Below, piece by piece: positions 23,116 to 34,714 of a stretch of DNA of 64,000 nucleotides (positions are counted from its first letter, which is position 1; each line of letters begins with the position of its first letter). The stretch spans positions 496,001-560,000 of the forward strand of contig NC_063077.1 in NCBI RefSeq assembly GCF_022605165.1, in the 5' to 3' direction. Made by a program: the position numbers and the translations under genes. The notes below the pieces were generated by a model, which did no database searches, was not told the origin of the DNA, and saw only the letters and a program-made list of their open reading frames with translations. The DNA comes from Purpureocillium takamizusanense. Its lineage: Eukaryota > Ascomycota > Sordariomycetes > Hypocreales > Ophiocordycipitaceae.

Positions 23116-24500
23116 TGTTGCGGCTGTGTGCGGTCAGCGTCCGAAGAGATGTGTAGGTTGAGGTTGTGATGATTGTAGGAAAGCCAGACTGGAGAGTGTC
23201 GATGAGATTATGGTGAAGGATGTCGGCCGGGAGGGGGGGACTATATAGCAACATGAAGGTGTCGTCTGTGTCGCGACTCCATGAGCTGCCATTGCATAGC
23301 ATTGCCTGCCCAGGATCAGGAGGTGTTATCAGGCCAGCTATTCCTCAACCACATATAGGCCGAGACTCCGTTGCATAACTACTTCAACGCCTTCTCAAGA
23401 CTTGCATGACTTGCGGGCAACTGCATTTTGGCGGCTGACATCTCGTGTAAGTTGAGCCTTGCATATGCTCCCATAGTGTTAGTAACCTATAGCCCCCTTG
23501 GCGATGGTAAACAACGATTTTTCCGGCCAATGTGCCTCGAGTCTATGCCGACTTCAGATTTCAAGTCAACTCGTGGGCGATATCCATTTAGCAATCAATT
23601 CATGCGTTCCCACCTCTGCAACGCTTGGCAGAGTCTCTCCAAGGCCTTGGAGTGCGACTGACGGGCGGCATGTCCAGGTGCATGTAGATAGACTGCCGGC
23701 ATGAAGCCTTGGCCCGGTCCAGTCACTAGGCCTCAAATGCGCAGTGAAGACATTTCGTACGTATTTACAATTTACATGGATACGATGAATGCAGGGTAGC
23801 ACGGTGAACAGAGTTTACACTCGTGCATATAGCATTGAAGGCATGGGTTGACGGCATGACGTGAAAAGCGACTGCTTTACTGTATACTGTAGCAGGAGCT
23901 ATGAAGCGAACCGGTCAAGCATGCAGCATCATCTGTTGACATCTCACAGGCTCTAAATTGTAGGGTGAGCTCGACGGACAGTGGGGAATCTTGTTAGGGC
24001 AACGCAACGCGTGCAGGAACAGGGCCAGGTCGCCCTTTGACAAAAGTTGCAAAAGATGCGGTAGGAGGATAGTAGATGGCTGAGAACTGACTACGTACTT
24101 TGTACGACACACATGATGGTGGGTACATGTAGTCGGCGCGGCTCGTCCCGTTCCATTGTGGGCATCAGGGGAACATACATGAGTGTCCCTGGTCGGCTTC
24201 GAGGGCATGGTGGTGCCACTGAGTCGCGACCCCGCCTGGGATTATACTCTAGTCTGTTAGCAGTGCGTCTCACGCCTTCCCGACCAGCGCAGGACGTGTG
24301 TGTGTCCCTTGTTCCTGCCAGTTATCCAGTCTCCGAGTCCCAGCCACCTCCCAATCAGGCAATGAACGGCACGGAACAGACTGGACTCTCCCCCATCTCG
24401 TGGCAGACTTGCGCCTGGCAGACTCACCTCGTCCCGCTCGCTCCGTGAGCGTTGATTGCAACGCCTCTTCAGACTTGTTTACTCCACGGGATCGTGCGCC
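23116..24500. promoter_or_regulatory. Divergent promoter, secreted protein / PP2C
   Basis: About 1.4 kb between divergent genes. It holds both promoters, including a TATATA near 23242. No gene is recognised. Confidence 0.5.
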
Positions 24501-26148
24501 ATGCTTGGACGGGCCGCCAGTACGTTGCGCGGGGCCGCTACTATTACCCGCTCCCTGGCCTTGGCCCGCGGCTCCTCACGACACGTCTCGTCCACCACCA
24601 GGCCAACCACCTCCACCACCACCACCACCACCCGTCTGCACAGCTCCATCAGGCCCGGCGGGTGGGCCGTTGGGGTGCTCCTCGCCGGCGGAGTCGGGTA
24701 CTATCTCGGCAACAAAGGAGACGGCCCTCTGACGGCCACGCGTGTGGCTGCTGGCGGGCAGGGAGGAAGAGGAAGAGGAGGAGGAGGAGGAGGGGGAGGC
24801 CAAGTTCAGGCGCCTCGTGTCCCCGCCGACCCCTCGGAGCACGAGGTGCCCGTCGAGTCGCCCGTCGAGGTGCTCGATCTCGCGGCCGCCAACGCCAAGA
24901 TCCGCGAGCAGGCGAGCAGCTTCGTCTTCGCGAGCGACGCCGAGGGCGGCAGAGGACGCGTCGACGTGGTGCGCGTGTCGAGCAACAACCCCGTCGAGGA
25001 CGAGTGGGCTTTAGGCTTCGGCCGCGGCGTCGGTGGCGCGGGCGCGCTGTATGCCGGTGTCTACGATGGCCATGCGTGCGTCTTGCTCTCTCCCTCCCGG
25101 CGGATCAAGCTGTGAAAGTCACCGATGACTGACCTCGTGCTTTGTTGTGCACGCGTGTAGCGGCTGGGCCACGTCTGCCGTGCTCAAGGATGCCCTGATC
25201 CGCTACGTGTCGAGCTCGCTTGGCAAGCTGCCGGCATCGAGTGATGGGCCATCTGTCGACGCGGCCATCCAGGGTGCCTTTGTGCGTCTCGACGACCGCA
25301 TCATGGCCACGGCCAGGCGCGCCCTCAACGCAGACTACGAGCACGGGGCCGCGGCGGCGATCCGTGCCCTGGCGCCCGCCATAGCCGGCTCTTGCGCCCT
25401 CCTTTGCGTCTACGAGCCGGCGTCGCGCACGCTCCGCACTGCCGTGACGGGCGACTCGCGCGCCGTGCTGGGCTCCCGGACCGCTGGCGACGGCGACTAC
25501 ACGTACGCGGCCGAGGCGCTGAGCAAGGACCAGACGGGCTTCAACGCCGACGAGTGCGCACGCCTCGAGCGCGAGCACCCCGGCGAGCTGGCCGACGTCA
25601 TCGACCCCAAGACCGGGCGCCTGCTGGGCATCGCCGTCACGCGCGGCTTCGGCGACCACCGCTGGAAGTGGTCTACCGAGGACGTGTCGTCGGCGCAGGG
25701 CCGCTTCTACGGCTTCGGGCCCCGGCAAAAGGTCAAGACGCCGCCGTACATGACGGCCCGGCCCGAGGTGACGACGCGCCGCGTCTCGGCCGACGACTTT
25801 GTCATCCTCGCGTCGGACGGGCTCTGGGACGTCATGTCCAACGACGACGCCGTGGCGTGCGTGCGCCGCTGGCTGGCGGCCAAGCGGCGCGGGCGGGCCG
25901 AGGACGTGACGCCCATGGAGTCGCGGCTGATGGTTGGTGCGGGCGGCTATGGCGCGTGGAAGGCGACGCCCGATACGTTTGCCGTCGAGGACCTGGACAG
26001 CGCGGCCGTGTGTCTGGTCAAGAACGCGCTGGGCGGGCGGCGGAGGGCCTTGTTCTGCGGCGCGGCGACGGCGGGGGCGCCGCAGAGCAGGTACGTGCGC
26101 GACGATATGACGGTGCAGGTGATTTTCTTCAAGGACCCGTACGCGTGA
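24501..26148 (+). CDS. PTC5: Mitochondrial PP2C phosphatase (Ptc5-like, pyruvate dehydrogenase phosphatase)
   Basis: Metal-dependent Ser/Thr phosphatase. In yeast the Ptc5 type dephosphorylates pyruvate dehydrogenase E1-alpha in mitochondria. Exon 1 is 24501-25075 and exon 2 is 25161-26148, joining YAGVYDGHA to GWATSAVLKDAL and giving 520 aa. The N terminus MLGRAASTLRGAATITRSLA is Arg/Ser/Ala-rich without acids, as in a matrix presequence. A hydrophobic segment follows (WAVGVLLAGGVGYYLG), then a Gly-rich linker. Metal and catalytic motifs are GVYDGHAG, AVTGDSRAVLG, AVTRGFGDHRWK, LASDGLWDVMSNDDA and RDDMTVQVIF. I chose the start because the presequence begins there. Other mitochondrial PP2Cs (Ptc6, Ptc7) fit less well. 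Confidence 0.88.
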
Positions 26149-26549
26149 GGGTGTGAGGGAGATGATGGATGATGGAGAGAGCGTTGCCGACGTGAGCCTT
26201 CGTGTTGTTGTGCGTAGAACCAGTGAGTGATGGCTTCATGTTGAGCGCCGATGAAGGGCATAGGAGGGAGTGAGCGTCTGGGTGGATGTGATTGAAGGAG
26301 CACATGCGTGATGGTTACGTAGCATGAACGTAGCCGCGTTGAAGGGCTTGTATGCAGGAGGCTTGCAAGTTGAAGCGAGTTATTTGCCTTGCAGCTTGCC
26401 CTCAGTCTCCAGTTCGAGTCTGGTTTCATCAGATACTATATATGTACACACTTGACACATTTATATACACAAGTGCCGTCGTTTATCGTGGCCCACGCTA
26501 CTTTCCACAAGATACCAAGTACGTCACCGATCATGAGGCGTTTCGCATC
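26149..26549. other. Convergent 3' intergenic region
   Basis: This 401-bp gap lies between converging PP2C and GH13 genes. It is presumably 3' UTRs and terminators. I see no gene. Confidence 0.55.
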
Positions 26550-28466
26550 TTATGGCACCCAGTTGCCGTACACGATGCCCTCGTACGGCTTCAACGTCAC
26601 CCCCTCGCCCGCAAGCGGCCCCCTTGTGTCCTTGCAGCCCAAGATCTTGTTCCAGCCCAGAAACTCTCCCTCCTGCCCAGAAAAAGCCCTCTCCCCGTCG
26701 GAAAAGTTGAGCAGCACAAGCGCGACCTTTCTGGCGCCGCCGCCGTCCTTCTCGCCATCGCGACAACGACGGCTCGTCATGGTGTAGGCAAAGATGTCGT
26801 CGCCGCTGCGGCCCACGGGGAGCATGTCGTACCGCCCGTGGACGAAGACGTCGCGCTCGCGCTTCCGCAGGGCCAGGGCCTCGCGCCAGTACGCGAGCAC
26901 GCTGTCGGGACGGCCGTCCTGGGCGGCGACGTTCCACTCCGGGTAGTCGTCGTTGACGCGCATCCACGGGCGCTCGGCGTCGGTGAAGCCGCCGTGGCGC
27001 TCGGATGTCCACTGCATGGGAAGGCGGCCGTTGTCGCGGGCCTTGAGGCGCATCTGCGCGAGCACGTCGCTCATGTCGACGTCGTCCACGCTGCCATCGT
27101 CATCATCATCATCATCATCACGGCCGCTGCCCTTACCACCAACACCACCGACACCACCAACACCACCACCACCACCACGATGACGCTCACGGCGGCGCTG
27201 GGCCAGCACGCTCTGGTAGTAGTTGCTCGCCTCGACGTCAATGTAGTCGTCGGCGCCCCACGACGCCGGCGCGTTGGCCATGCCAATCTCCTGCCCCTGT
27301 AGTAGGAACAGCGTCCCGCTCAGCGTCGTCAGGTACGTGGCCAGCATCTTGGCGGCACGCGCGCGGAACCGCGGGTCGTCGCTCGCGTAGCGCGACAGGC
27401 TCCTCCCGGAGTCGTGGTTGTCCATGTAGACGGCGTTCCAGCCGTCGCAGCGCGGCATGGCGCCCTGCCAGAGCGAGGTGATGCCGCGCAGCGTCTCGAG
27501 CCGAAAGGGGCTTCCCCCGGCATACTTGTGCGCCTCGCCAAAGTCCATGTCGACGATGTCGCCGGTGAAGACCATGTTGAGCTCGCGCCGGGCCGCGGCC
27601 ACGTACGACGCCACGCTGGCCTCGTCCTTGGTGAAGCCCAGCTCGCCGACCGTCATGACGCCGCCGCGCCCGTTGGCGGCGTACTTGTCGAGCACGCGCG
27701 CGCGCATCTCCCGCAGGTACTCGTGCATGCGCGGCCCGCTGGCGAACCACGCGGCCCCGGACTGGAACTCGGCGTCGGGGTCCGTCACGGCCGCGTCCGG
27801 CAGGTCCGGGTGCTTGGACATGAGGTTCATGGAGTCGATGCGGAACCCGTCGGCCCCGCGGTCGAACCAAAACTCCATGTCGGCGTACGCCGCCTCCCGC
27901 ATCTCCTCGTTGGCCCAGTTGAGGTCCGGCTGCGACGGGAGGAACAGGCTGAGGTAGTACTGCTGCGAGCCCTCGTCCCACGTCCACGCGCTGCCGCCGA
28001 AGATGGACGCCCAGTTGTTGGGCGGCCGCCGCTCGCCGTCGGGTCCCGTCCGGGCGTCGCGCCAAAAGTACCAGTCGCGCCTGGGGCTGGAGCGCGAGGC
28101 GCGCGAGTCGCGGAACCAGGCGTGCTGGTCGCTCGTGTGGTTGACGACGAGGTCGAGCAGCACGCGCAGGCCGCGTGCGTGGCACTCGTCGATGAGCCGC
28201 TCCGCGTCGGCGAGCGTGCCGTACGGCCCGTGGATGTCGCGGTAGTCGGACACGTCGTAGCCCATGTCCTTTTGCGGGCTGGCGAAGATGGGCGACAGCC
28301 AGATGGCCGTGGCCCCGAGGTCGCGGATGTGGTCCAGCCGCGACGTGATGCCCGCGATGTCGCCCAGTCCGTCGCCGTTGGAGTCGCGGAAGCTGGCCGG
28401 GTAGATTTGGTACACGACGGCGTCTTTCCACCAGGGGTCGCCGTCGCCGCTGCCGGGTTCGGCCAT
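26550..28466 (-). CDS. GH13 alpha-glucosidase (maltase / oligo-1,6-glucosidase type)
   Basis: Intracellular-type enzyme that cleaves terminal alpha-glucosides such as maltose, isomaltose or sucrose; the exact substrate is not readable from sequence. Single exon, 638 aa from the ATG at 28466 (MAEPGSGDGDPWWKDAVVYQ). The frame is open upstream with another ATG at 28487. The GH13 regions are all present: VVYQIYPASFRDSNGDG, LVVNHTSDQHAWF, DGFRIDSMN with nucleophile Asp211, TVGELGF with acid/base Glu275, and YMDNHDSGRSLSRY with Asp352. There is no signal peptide. A Gly/Val then Asp-rich insertion follows SVLAQRRRERH, where relatives continue straight to the MSDVL segment. It lies upstream of and on the same strand as GH32, near a sugar transporter, suggesting a carbohydrate-use block. 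Confidence 0.9.
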   Translation of the reverse strand: MAEPGSGDGDPWWKDAVVYQIYPASFRDSNGDGLGDIAGITSRLDHIRDLGATAIWLSPIFASPQKDMGYDVSDYRDIHGPYGTLADAERLIDECHARGLRVLLDLVVNHTSDQHAWFRDSRASRSSPRRDWYFWRDARTGPDGERRPPNNWASIFGGSAWTWDEGSQQYYLSLFLPSQPDLNWANEEMREAAYADMEFWFDRGADGFRIDSMNLMSKHPDLPDAAVTDPDAEFQSGAAWFASGPRMHEYLREMRARVLDKYAANGRGGVMTVGELGFTKDEASVASYVAAARRELNMVFTGDIVDMDFGEAHKYAGGSPFRLETLRGITSLWQGAMPRCDGWNAVYMDNHDSGRSLSRYASDDPRFRARAAKMLATYLTTLSGTLFLLQGQEIGMANAPASWGADDYIDVEASNYYQSVLAQRRRERHRGGGGGVGGVGGVGGKGSGRDDDDDDDDGSVDDVDMSDVLAQMRLKARDNGRLPMQWTSERHGGFTDAERPWMRVNDDYPEWNVAAQDGRPDSVLAYWREALALRKRERDVFVHGRYDMLPVGRSGDDIFAYTMTSRRCRDGEKDGGGARKVALVLLNFSDGERAFSGQEGEFLGWNKILGCKDTRGPLAGEGVTLKPYEGIVYGNWVP

Positions 28467-29880
28467 GGTGTGAGTGCGCTGCATGTGGCGAGTGATGGAG
28501 TCGCCTCTGGGGCAGGCACAGCTGAGAGGATGGGCTGAAGAAGAGCCCTGAGTCTTGATTTTCGACTTTGAGTGAAAAGTAACTGATGTGGACGACAATG
28601 AGAAGGAGGGGACAAGGAATGTGATAAAAGTCCTGGATCGATGATGATGCGGCTTGACGGGTGTAGAGCAGCTCGGATCCGAAACTCAGGAACTCTTATA
28701 CCGCTGGTCTTGTGGTTCGAGCTTTCGACTGATTCAGATCTAAAGAGTTCCTGATGGCATGGATCACACGACAAGTCGCTGATGCAGCGGACGACAGCAA
28801 TGGGCGAATTCCCATTTGCGCACAGGCGACCCGTGGACCTCTCCTTTTCTCAACAGCTCGTCCGGCGAAAAGGAGGATTCAATGCGGCGTCTCGGAGCCC
28901 CGTGGGCACGGAAGTGGTGCGGGACTTAGCTCTCCGCCTTCAAACTGTACGGCGCCTGTTTCTCAGTCCCGCACCGGGCGCCGCGGCGGCGGTTGTGGAC
29001 GGCCGCTATTTCTAGTTTGGGGCCATGGGTGAATTATGATTCGCCTCCCGTTGTGTAGTGGCTGTCGCGGTGCGGAGGAAGTGGATCGAGCAACGGAGCG
29101 GGCGTCATCTGACAGCTGATGAGGCTTGCGGTTTTGACACCTTCATGTTGGGACGACGATACGGTGATCGCATGTGGCTGTCATCGGCGAACTTGAACTG
29201 CTTTTAGCCGTGTTGGAGACTACATGTACTGTTGCTATTACGAGAACCCCGTAAGCTAGCTTCACCGCGTATTTACTTAGTTGTTGGTGGTTCCGCTGTG
29301 GGAGAGTACGTGGTGACATTATGGAGCAGCACGCTTGTCAGTCAATGAACTGGAGAACAGATTTGGCCCGGCTGGGTGTGAGACCTTTTGCTGATTTGGG
29401 AGCAGAACTCACTTACACGCGCTGCGTCCCGTGTCGAGATTGGAATCACCACATCGCGCCGGCCGAGAGACAACGACAGTCAGAAAATGGCCATTCTCCC
29501 GGGCTATTGAATGAAGCATGACATGCTGCGGCGGCTACTTGCGCAATCCTACTTGAAGGGACTTATACGTCGTTACTAAAGGTCGAATGGTAGACGACCG
29601 CCTCGAGGAAGCTAGGGAAGCCGCTCTATGAAGCTCACTTCATGTGTCAAGAAATGAAGCTTGCATTGCGTGTATGCCGAAGCTTAAAGTAGTTACCCCA
29701 TCGCTTTATTCAATGCACATGGTTGAAGCATGTCGATCTCTATATGCAGTCTTCCGTAAATGGCGGCTATGCTCTATGTCAAAAGTAACCATGATGATGA
29801 TGCTCCAGCTGGCCCCCTCATTCAGAATGCAGAATCTCAAACCCCATCACCCTCACTCACTCCACGCTCTTCTGAGAGCT
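28467..29880. promoter_or_regulatory. Upstream region of GH13, 3' flank of GH32
   Basis: About 1.4 kb between two minus-strand genes. It contains the GH13 promoter. Open frames here are short and lack recognisable domains. Confidence 0.5.
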
Positions 29881-31590
29881 CTACGCCCCCGTCATCCGCA
29901 GCGGGTGCAAGTCCTCAAACCTGTGCATCCCAGCCTCCCTCTGCGGCCACGCGCCCTTCAACCCTTCCCACACTGCAATCGCCACGCTGCCCTCCTCGTA
30001 ACCCTCGCTCAGCACGCACGACGCACCCAGTGACTCGTCTAAGCTCGGGTACACCCTCGACGTGAGCGCGAAGCGGTTGTTGGCAAACACCTCGATGAGC
30101 GAGCCGTCGACAAAGACGCGCAGCCGCACCTCGTCCTCGCCTGGTAGAGTCGCAAAGGGCCCCGAGTCGGGGAGCGTGCTGCTGCCGGTGCCCAGACCCG
30201 CGAGCGACGAGCGCGACCGGTCGATTGTGATGCGGCCCTCGCGCAGGTTCACGATGATCTGGGTGACTTCCTCGTCGTCGGGCGCCTGTCGGACGTTGAG
30301 CGCAAACACCTCGGGGCCGGTGATGTTGGACAAGGTCGCCTCGATTTCGTAGTTTGTTGACTGGAGTCTCTCGAGGTCGCGCATCGACGAGCCGAATCTC
30401 TCGCGACGCAGTGATGCTACCTCCTCGGCGGGACGGATGCCGAGCGTAGTCATCAGGCCGCGCGCCTCATCGACCTCCCACTCGACCGTCGAGCGGCACT
30501 CTCCGTCGACGACAGGCCGCGTAATCTCAAAGAGCTCGCGCGGATGGCTCATGCAGCCCGCCCAACCCTGCGCCTTGACGACTGCCGGCGACGCCGTCTC
30601 GTCTGCCCAGCCAAGCTGTAGTAGGCGGCCACCCTCGCCCCGGAAGAGGTGCGCCGCGTAGAGGACGCCATGGTCCAGCAGCCCATGGTTGGTGATGACG
30701 AACTTTGGCGTGCCATCCTCTGCGAGTGTGACTTTCCCGCCCAGCCAGGCCTCGTAGTGGCAGTTGTGTCGTCTGTTGGTGACATCCTCTTCCACTCCGA
30801 GAATGATGTAGTCGCTGCCACCCACCGTGGCAAACGTCCCGCACTCAAAGTTCATGCCAAAGGTGAGGTAGCTGTCTGGCTGTACCTGCTCGCCCTGCTT
30901 GACGTCGAGCAGGACGCCGAGATACGTCCAGCCGAGGAGGTCCTCTGTCGTGTAGAGGTGAAGCTGCGACCCGCGACCGTGCTCGCCCGAGGCGATCATC
31001 ATGTACATGGTCTCGACACTCACCCCGCGCAGCTCCGACAGCGATGCCCACGGCGAAACAAACGGGTCGCGCCATCCCGTCGTGGCCTCCATCCGGGGCG
31101 GCAGGCTGATCAAGGGGTTGCGCTGGTGCCGCTCCCACGACCTGCCGAGGTCCCGCGACACAGCGACACTCTGCGTCTCGCACCCCGGCTGGTAGGGTCT
31201 GGACCAGTGGATGGGCATGTGCGAGACGCTCGTGTAAAAGAGGTACAGCACGCGCTTGCCGCCGCCGCCGCTCTGCTCGAGGCGCGACACGATGCTGCCG
31301 GAGAAGACGCCCAGCGCGTCGTACGAGCCGGCAGGGCCGTTGCACAGCGCCGGCGCGCAGTCCTCCCAGGTGACGAGGTCGCGGCTGCGGGCGGCGCCCC
31401 AGGCGCAGTTGCCGCCTTGCGAGGTGCCCGGGTTCCATTGGTAGCAGACGAGGTACTCGCGCGTCTCGGGGATGTAGACGGCGCCGCACGGGTCGTTGGC
31501 CCACGAGTGAGGCGCGATGAAGTGCGACTGGGGGCGGAACCGCCGAAACGCCAGGCCGGCGGAGGGCGAGGATGGTTTGTCAATGGCCAT
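29881..31590 (-). CDS. GH32 beta-fructofuranosidase (invertase-like), apparently intracellular
   Basis: Hydrolyses beta-fructosides such as sucrose or raffinose-type sugars (family knowledge). Single exon, 569 aa. The nucleophile motif is HSWANDPCGAVY with Asp33, the RDP motif is TGWRDPFVSP with Asp175, and the EC motif is GMNFECGTF with Glu249 as acid/base. The N-terminal half is the five-bladed propeller, followed by a beta-sandwich ending with LRVFVDGSLIEVFANNRFAL. The nucleophile motif has WANDPCG rather than the commoner W-M-N-D-P-N-G. There is no signal peptide at the start (MAIDKPSSPSAG), so I infer a cytosolic enzyme fed by transport of intact sugar. The divergent sugar transporter 1.2 kb away fits that. 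The start at 31590 is the only in-frame ATG preceding the catalytic motif. Confidence 0.9.
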   Translation of the reverse strand: MAIDKPSSPSAGLAFRRFRPQSHFIAPHSWANDPCGAVYIPETREYLVCYQWNPGTSQGGNCAWGAARSRDLVTWEDCAPALCNGPAGSYDALGVFSGSIVSRLEQSGGGGKRVLYLFYTSVSHMPIHWSRPYQPGCETQSVAVSRDLGRSWERHQRNPLISLPPRMEATTGWRDPFVSPWASLSELRGVSVETMYMMIASGEHGRGSQLHLYTTEDLLGWTYLGVLLDVKQGEQVQPDSYLTFGMNFECGTFATVGGSDYIILGVEEDVTNRRHNCHYEAWLGGKVTLAEDGTPKFVITNHGLLDHGVLYAAHLFRGEGGRLLQLGWADETASPAVVKAQGWAGCMSHPRELFEITRPVVDGECRSTVEWEVDEARGLMTTLGIRPAEEVASLRRERFGSSMRDLERLQSTNYEIEATLSNITGPEVFALNVRQAPDDEEVTQIIVNLREGRITIDRSRSSLAGLGTGSSTLPDSGPFATLPGEDEVRLRVFVDGSLIEVFANNRFALTSRVYPSLDESLGASCVLSEGYEEGSVAIAVWEGLKGAWPQREAGMHRFEDLHPLRMTGA

Positions 31591-32806
31591 TGGGGGATGA
31601 TTGAGCTTGACATGGAAGTGAGCTCAGCTGTGTGTATGCTGGGAAGTCGAAGGAAACGAAACGAAACGAGGTGCGAGGTCGACATCGAGTGGCAGCTTCA
31701 ACATGAATGTTGTGCCTGCTATAACACACGGACAGGTCTAATAACGATCAGATCGTAACCCTGTTGGATAAGGGTGGTCGGTCGTTGGCCGACCAAACGG
31801 ACATCTCGGCAAACTTCACCCCGACGATACCTACCTGATCCCTGTCGCATGCTTCCATCCTGGCAAGAAGAGCTGTCCCTGAATATCGGCAAAGCGGCTC
31901 CGACCTGTCGTGAGATTATCGACACCAGACCTCCACGCCAACCGTTACTCAATCCACGACCCCGGCCGAACCGTCCATCCCATTCTACCAAGTCAAGTCA
32001 TCAGATGAAACAAAACCGACTTTGGGACAAACTGCCGGCTGGCTGTGCCAATCATAATTCACCCAGCCAGGCCTTTCATGTTAGTAGTCCGAGGCGCCGG
32101 TGCGGTCTAGCTTCAGTCCAACGTGAACCCACGCAGACGCCACATCCGGCGGGCGGCACCACGCCTCGCCACCGGGCCGGGAGTCAGTCAAGTCGACGAC
32201 GTCTGCTGGTCGCGGGGAGGAGAAACGGTCCCTTGGAATGGGCTACCGAAACCCACAAAATGTAGTACGAAGAATTCACCCTACTGGTTGGGGAGAAGCC
32301 CCCGTTACGGCCTGTCGGGACTGGAATTGGAATCGGCTTGCCTTCGTCTGATCTTTTGCTCCCATCGACTAACCTAGTAGCCAGAAAATGCTGGTCACAT
32401 TGACACTCCCACATCTCCCCATGGGGGAGCAGTCACCAGTTTATCGCCTGACAAGCCGGGAGAACAGCTAGGTCTGTACCCCAGACAATAGTCGCGTGGG
32501 GTTAAAAAAAAGTCAGTCCCAGACCAGGACGAAGCGAAGTCGCTTAGTTGGAGGGCGGCTGCACGGTGGCTCGCCCTGGCTTTACATCGGTGGTGGCGGT
32601 TGGCAACATTGGGTGAAGCGAGAGGGCTCTCGGCTCGAATGCCTTTGTTTTACGTTAAAAACCATCTCTCTCGCCCGGCTCGTGAAGGATTTGGGCCAAG
32701 ACACACCGTCCATAAGAACACCTCATCATTTGTTCCATCTCAACCTCCCCCTCCCCCTACCCTTCACCACCCGCCACGGTGTCTTGCACACACACAAGCA
32801 GTCACC
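31591..32806. promoter_or_regulatory. Divergent promoter GH32 / sugar transporter
   Basis: This 1.2-kb region between divergent genes probably serves both. Near the transporter there are two adjacent matches to the CreA site SYGGRG (32479-32484 on the minus strand, 32496-32501 on the plus strand). Pyrimidine-rich CCTCCCCCTCCCCC lies close to the transporter start, typical of fungal 5' leaders. Confidence 0.5.
32479..32501. promoter_or_regulatory. Possible paired CreA carbon-catabolite sites
   Basis: CTGGGG (minus strand) and GTGGGG (plus strand) both fit SYGGRG and are 12 bases apart, about 300 bp upstream of the transporter start. Such hexamers arise often by chance; the pairing and the sugar-gene context are the only support. 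Confidence 0.25.
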
Positions 32807-34533
32807 ATGGAGAAGGAAACACCCACGGCTGTATCACAGCCAGACTTCGCATCGTCGCCCAAGACAAAGCAGACGGAGCACGCCGAAGACGTCACCGCCG
32901 TCGAGGCGCAAGAAGACCTCAAAGACGTCGCGGACGAACACGACCTGACACCCCGAGAGCAGTACCAGAAGCTGTGGGCCAACCTGAAAAAGGACCGGCA
33001 CTATGTCTACTGGGCACTGTTTGTCATGTCCCTCGTCTTCGGCTGGGGCTACGATGCCGGTCTCTCGGGCGCCGCCATCGCCTTTCCCAGGTTTCGCGAA
33101 GACTACGGCAACTACTACTCCAACGGCGACCAATGGGTCATCCCCGCCATGTGGCAGTCGCTCTGGAACGCCGCCAGCACCATCGGCCAGGTCTTCGGGG
33201 CGTTCCTCACCGGCCAGTTCGCCGACTACACGGGCCGGAGGTTCATGTTCTGCTCCGCCATTGCGCTGTCCTGGGCGTCGTCCTTTGCCCTCGTCTTCGC
33301 CCCGAACCTGCCCGTCCTCTTCGTCTCCAAGCTGCTCCTCGGCTTCTCCGTCGGCATCTCCACCGTCACGCCGCCCCTCTACGTCACCGAGAACGCGCCC
33401 GCCGCGCTGCGCAGCACCCTCAGCTCGCTGACCAACGTCATCATCGTGCTGGGCTTCTTCCTCTCGTCGCTGACGGGCTACGGCTCCTCCCACATCGACG
33501 GCGCGTGGAGCTACAAGCTGGCCTTTACCATGACGTTCCTCGTCCCGACCCTCTTTGCCTTTGGGCTGCCGTTCCTACCCGAGTCTCCCGTGTGGTACGT
33601 CAAGCGCGGAAGGAAAGACGACGCCCGCAAGGCCATATATAAGCTGTATGGGAAGAACGTCGACATGGAGGAGAGACTTGCCTTTATTCGATCTGAGCTT
33701 GAGGCAGAGGCCGGCGCCGAGGCCATGGCCAAGCAGACGACGTGGAAAGCCATTTTCTCCAAGGAGCACCGCGCGCGGACGTTTGTCGCTGTCCTTGGCC
33801 TGCAGTCGCAGAATTTCTCTGGCGGATATTTTGCGAGTACGTTAAACCTGTGTCTTTAACTCCATCTCCCTCTCTCGTTTCGTCCGGTCGCGTGCTTACC
33901 ATTGATATAGACACCTACCAGACCTATTACTTCCAGCTCATCGGCCAGACAAACTCCTTTGGCTTGACGGCCATCTCCTCGACACTCCAATTCTGCTCCA
34001 ACCTATTCGCCGTCTGCCTCTCAGACGTCCTCCCGCGACGACGTTCCCTCATCGGTGGCGGCTCGCTCCTGTGCGGCTGGTCGCTCATCATCGCAGGCAC
34101 ATCCATGGCCGGAACGCAGAATTACGCTGCCAACACGGCCCTGCTCGTCTTCATGCTCACCTGGTCTATGCTATACACCGGGACCGTGGGCTGCTTCGGC
34201 TGGGCCGTCGCGCAGGAGACGGCCGCGCAGGCGACGAGGCCCAAGACCATTGCCTTTTGTCTAGTGTGCCAGCAGCTCACGGCGCTGCTGCTGTCGTCCG
34301 TGTTCCCCTACTTCATCAACCCGGACCAGCTGAACTGGGGAGGCAAGGTCATGTTTCTCTTCGTGGCGTGTGAGGTGGTCATCCTCGCGGGCCTGTTCTT
34401 CTTCCAGCCGGAGACCAAGAACCGCACGTACCAAGAAATAGACTTGCTGTTTGCGGAGAGGGTTCCGCCGCGCAAGTTTAGCAAGTTTGTTGTTCGCGAC
34501 GGAGTTGTCATGAAGAAGAAGCATGCCTCTTAG
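32807..34533 (+). CDS. MFS sugar transporter (SP family, alpha-glucoside/oligosaccharide type)
   Basis: Twelve-helix proton symporter of the sugar porter family. Exon 1 is 32807-33836 and exon 2 is 33911-34533 (550 aa). The junction reads GGYFA then NTYQTYYFQL. A long hydrophilic N terminus with LTPREQYQKLWANLKKDRHY precedes TM1 (WALFVMSLVFGWGYDAG). The signature TGRRFMFCSAI after TM2, PESPVWYVKRGR before the central loop, and PETKNRTYQEIDLLF after TM12 are all typical. The overall pattern is that of fungal maltose/raffinose-type transporters rather than hexose transporters; this assignment is by resemblance. It is divergent from the GH32 gene, so import of sucrose-type sugars followed by intracellular hydrolysis is a reasonable reading. 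Confidence 0.88.
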
Positions 34534-34714
34534 ACGGATGCGCAAGAGAGAAAGGTGTCACGGCGAATTCAGATACAGCATGGAGATGTACGAAATATCA
34601 GGTTCTTTCTAGACGTAGCCACACATTGACGATATATCGTGTCATGTACATCCAAACCGTCAACGACTCGACGGGTGTCTTCGCCCTTAGTTCGTGAGTT
34701 GGCAGGATGTGTAG

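Noticed and set aside
26385..26430. tRNA-like T-arm (CCAG-TTCGAGT-CTGG)
   Set aside because: Only the T-loop resembles a tRNA; no acceptor, D or anticodon arms can be drawn around it.
27414..28538. 374-codon plus-strand frame opposite GH13
   Set aside because: Shadow caused by high GC; all GH13 motifs are on the minus strand.
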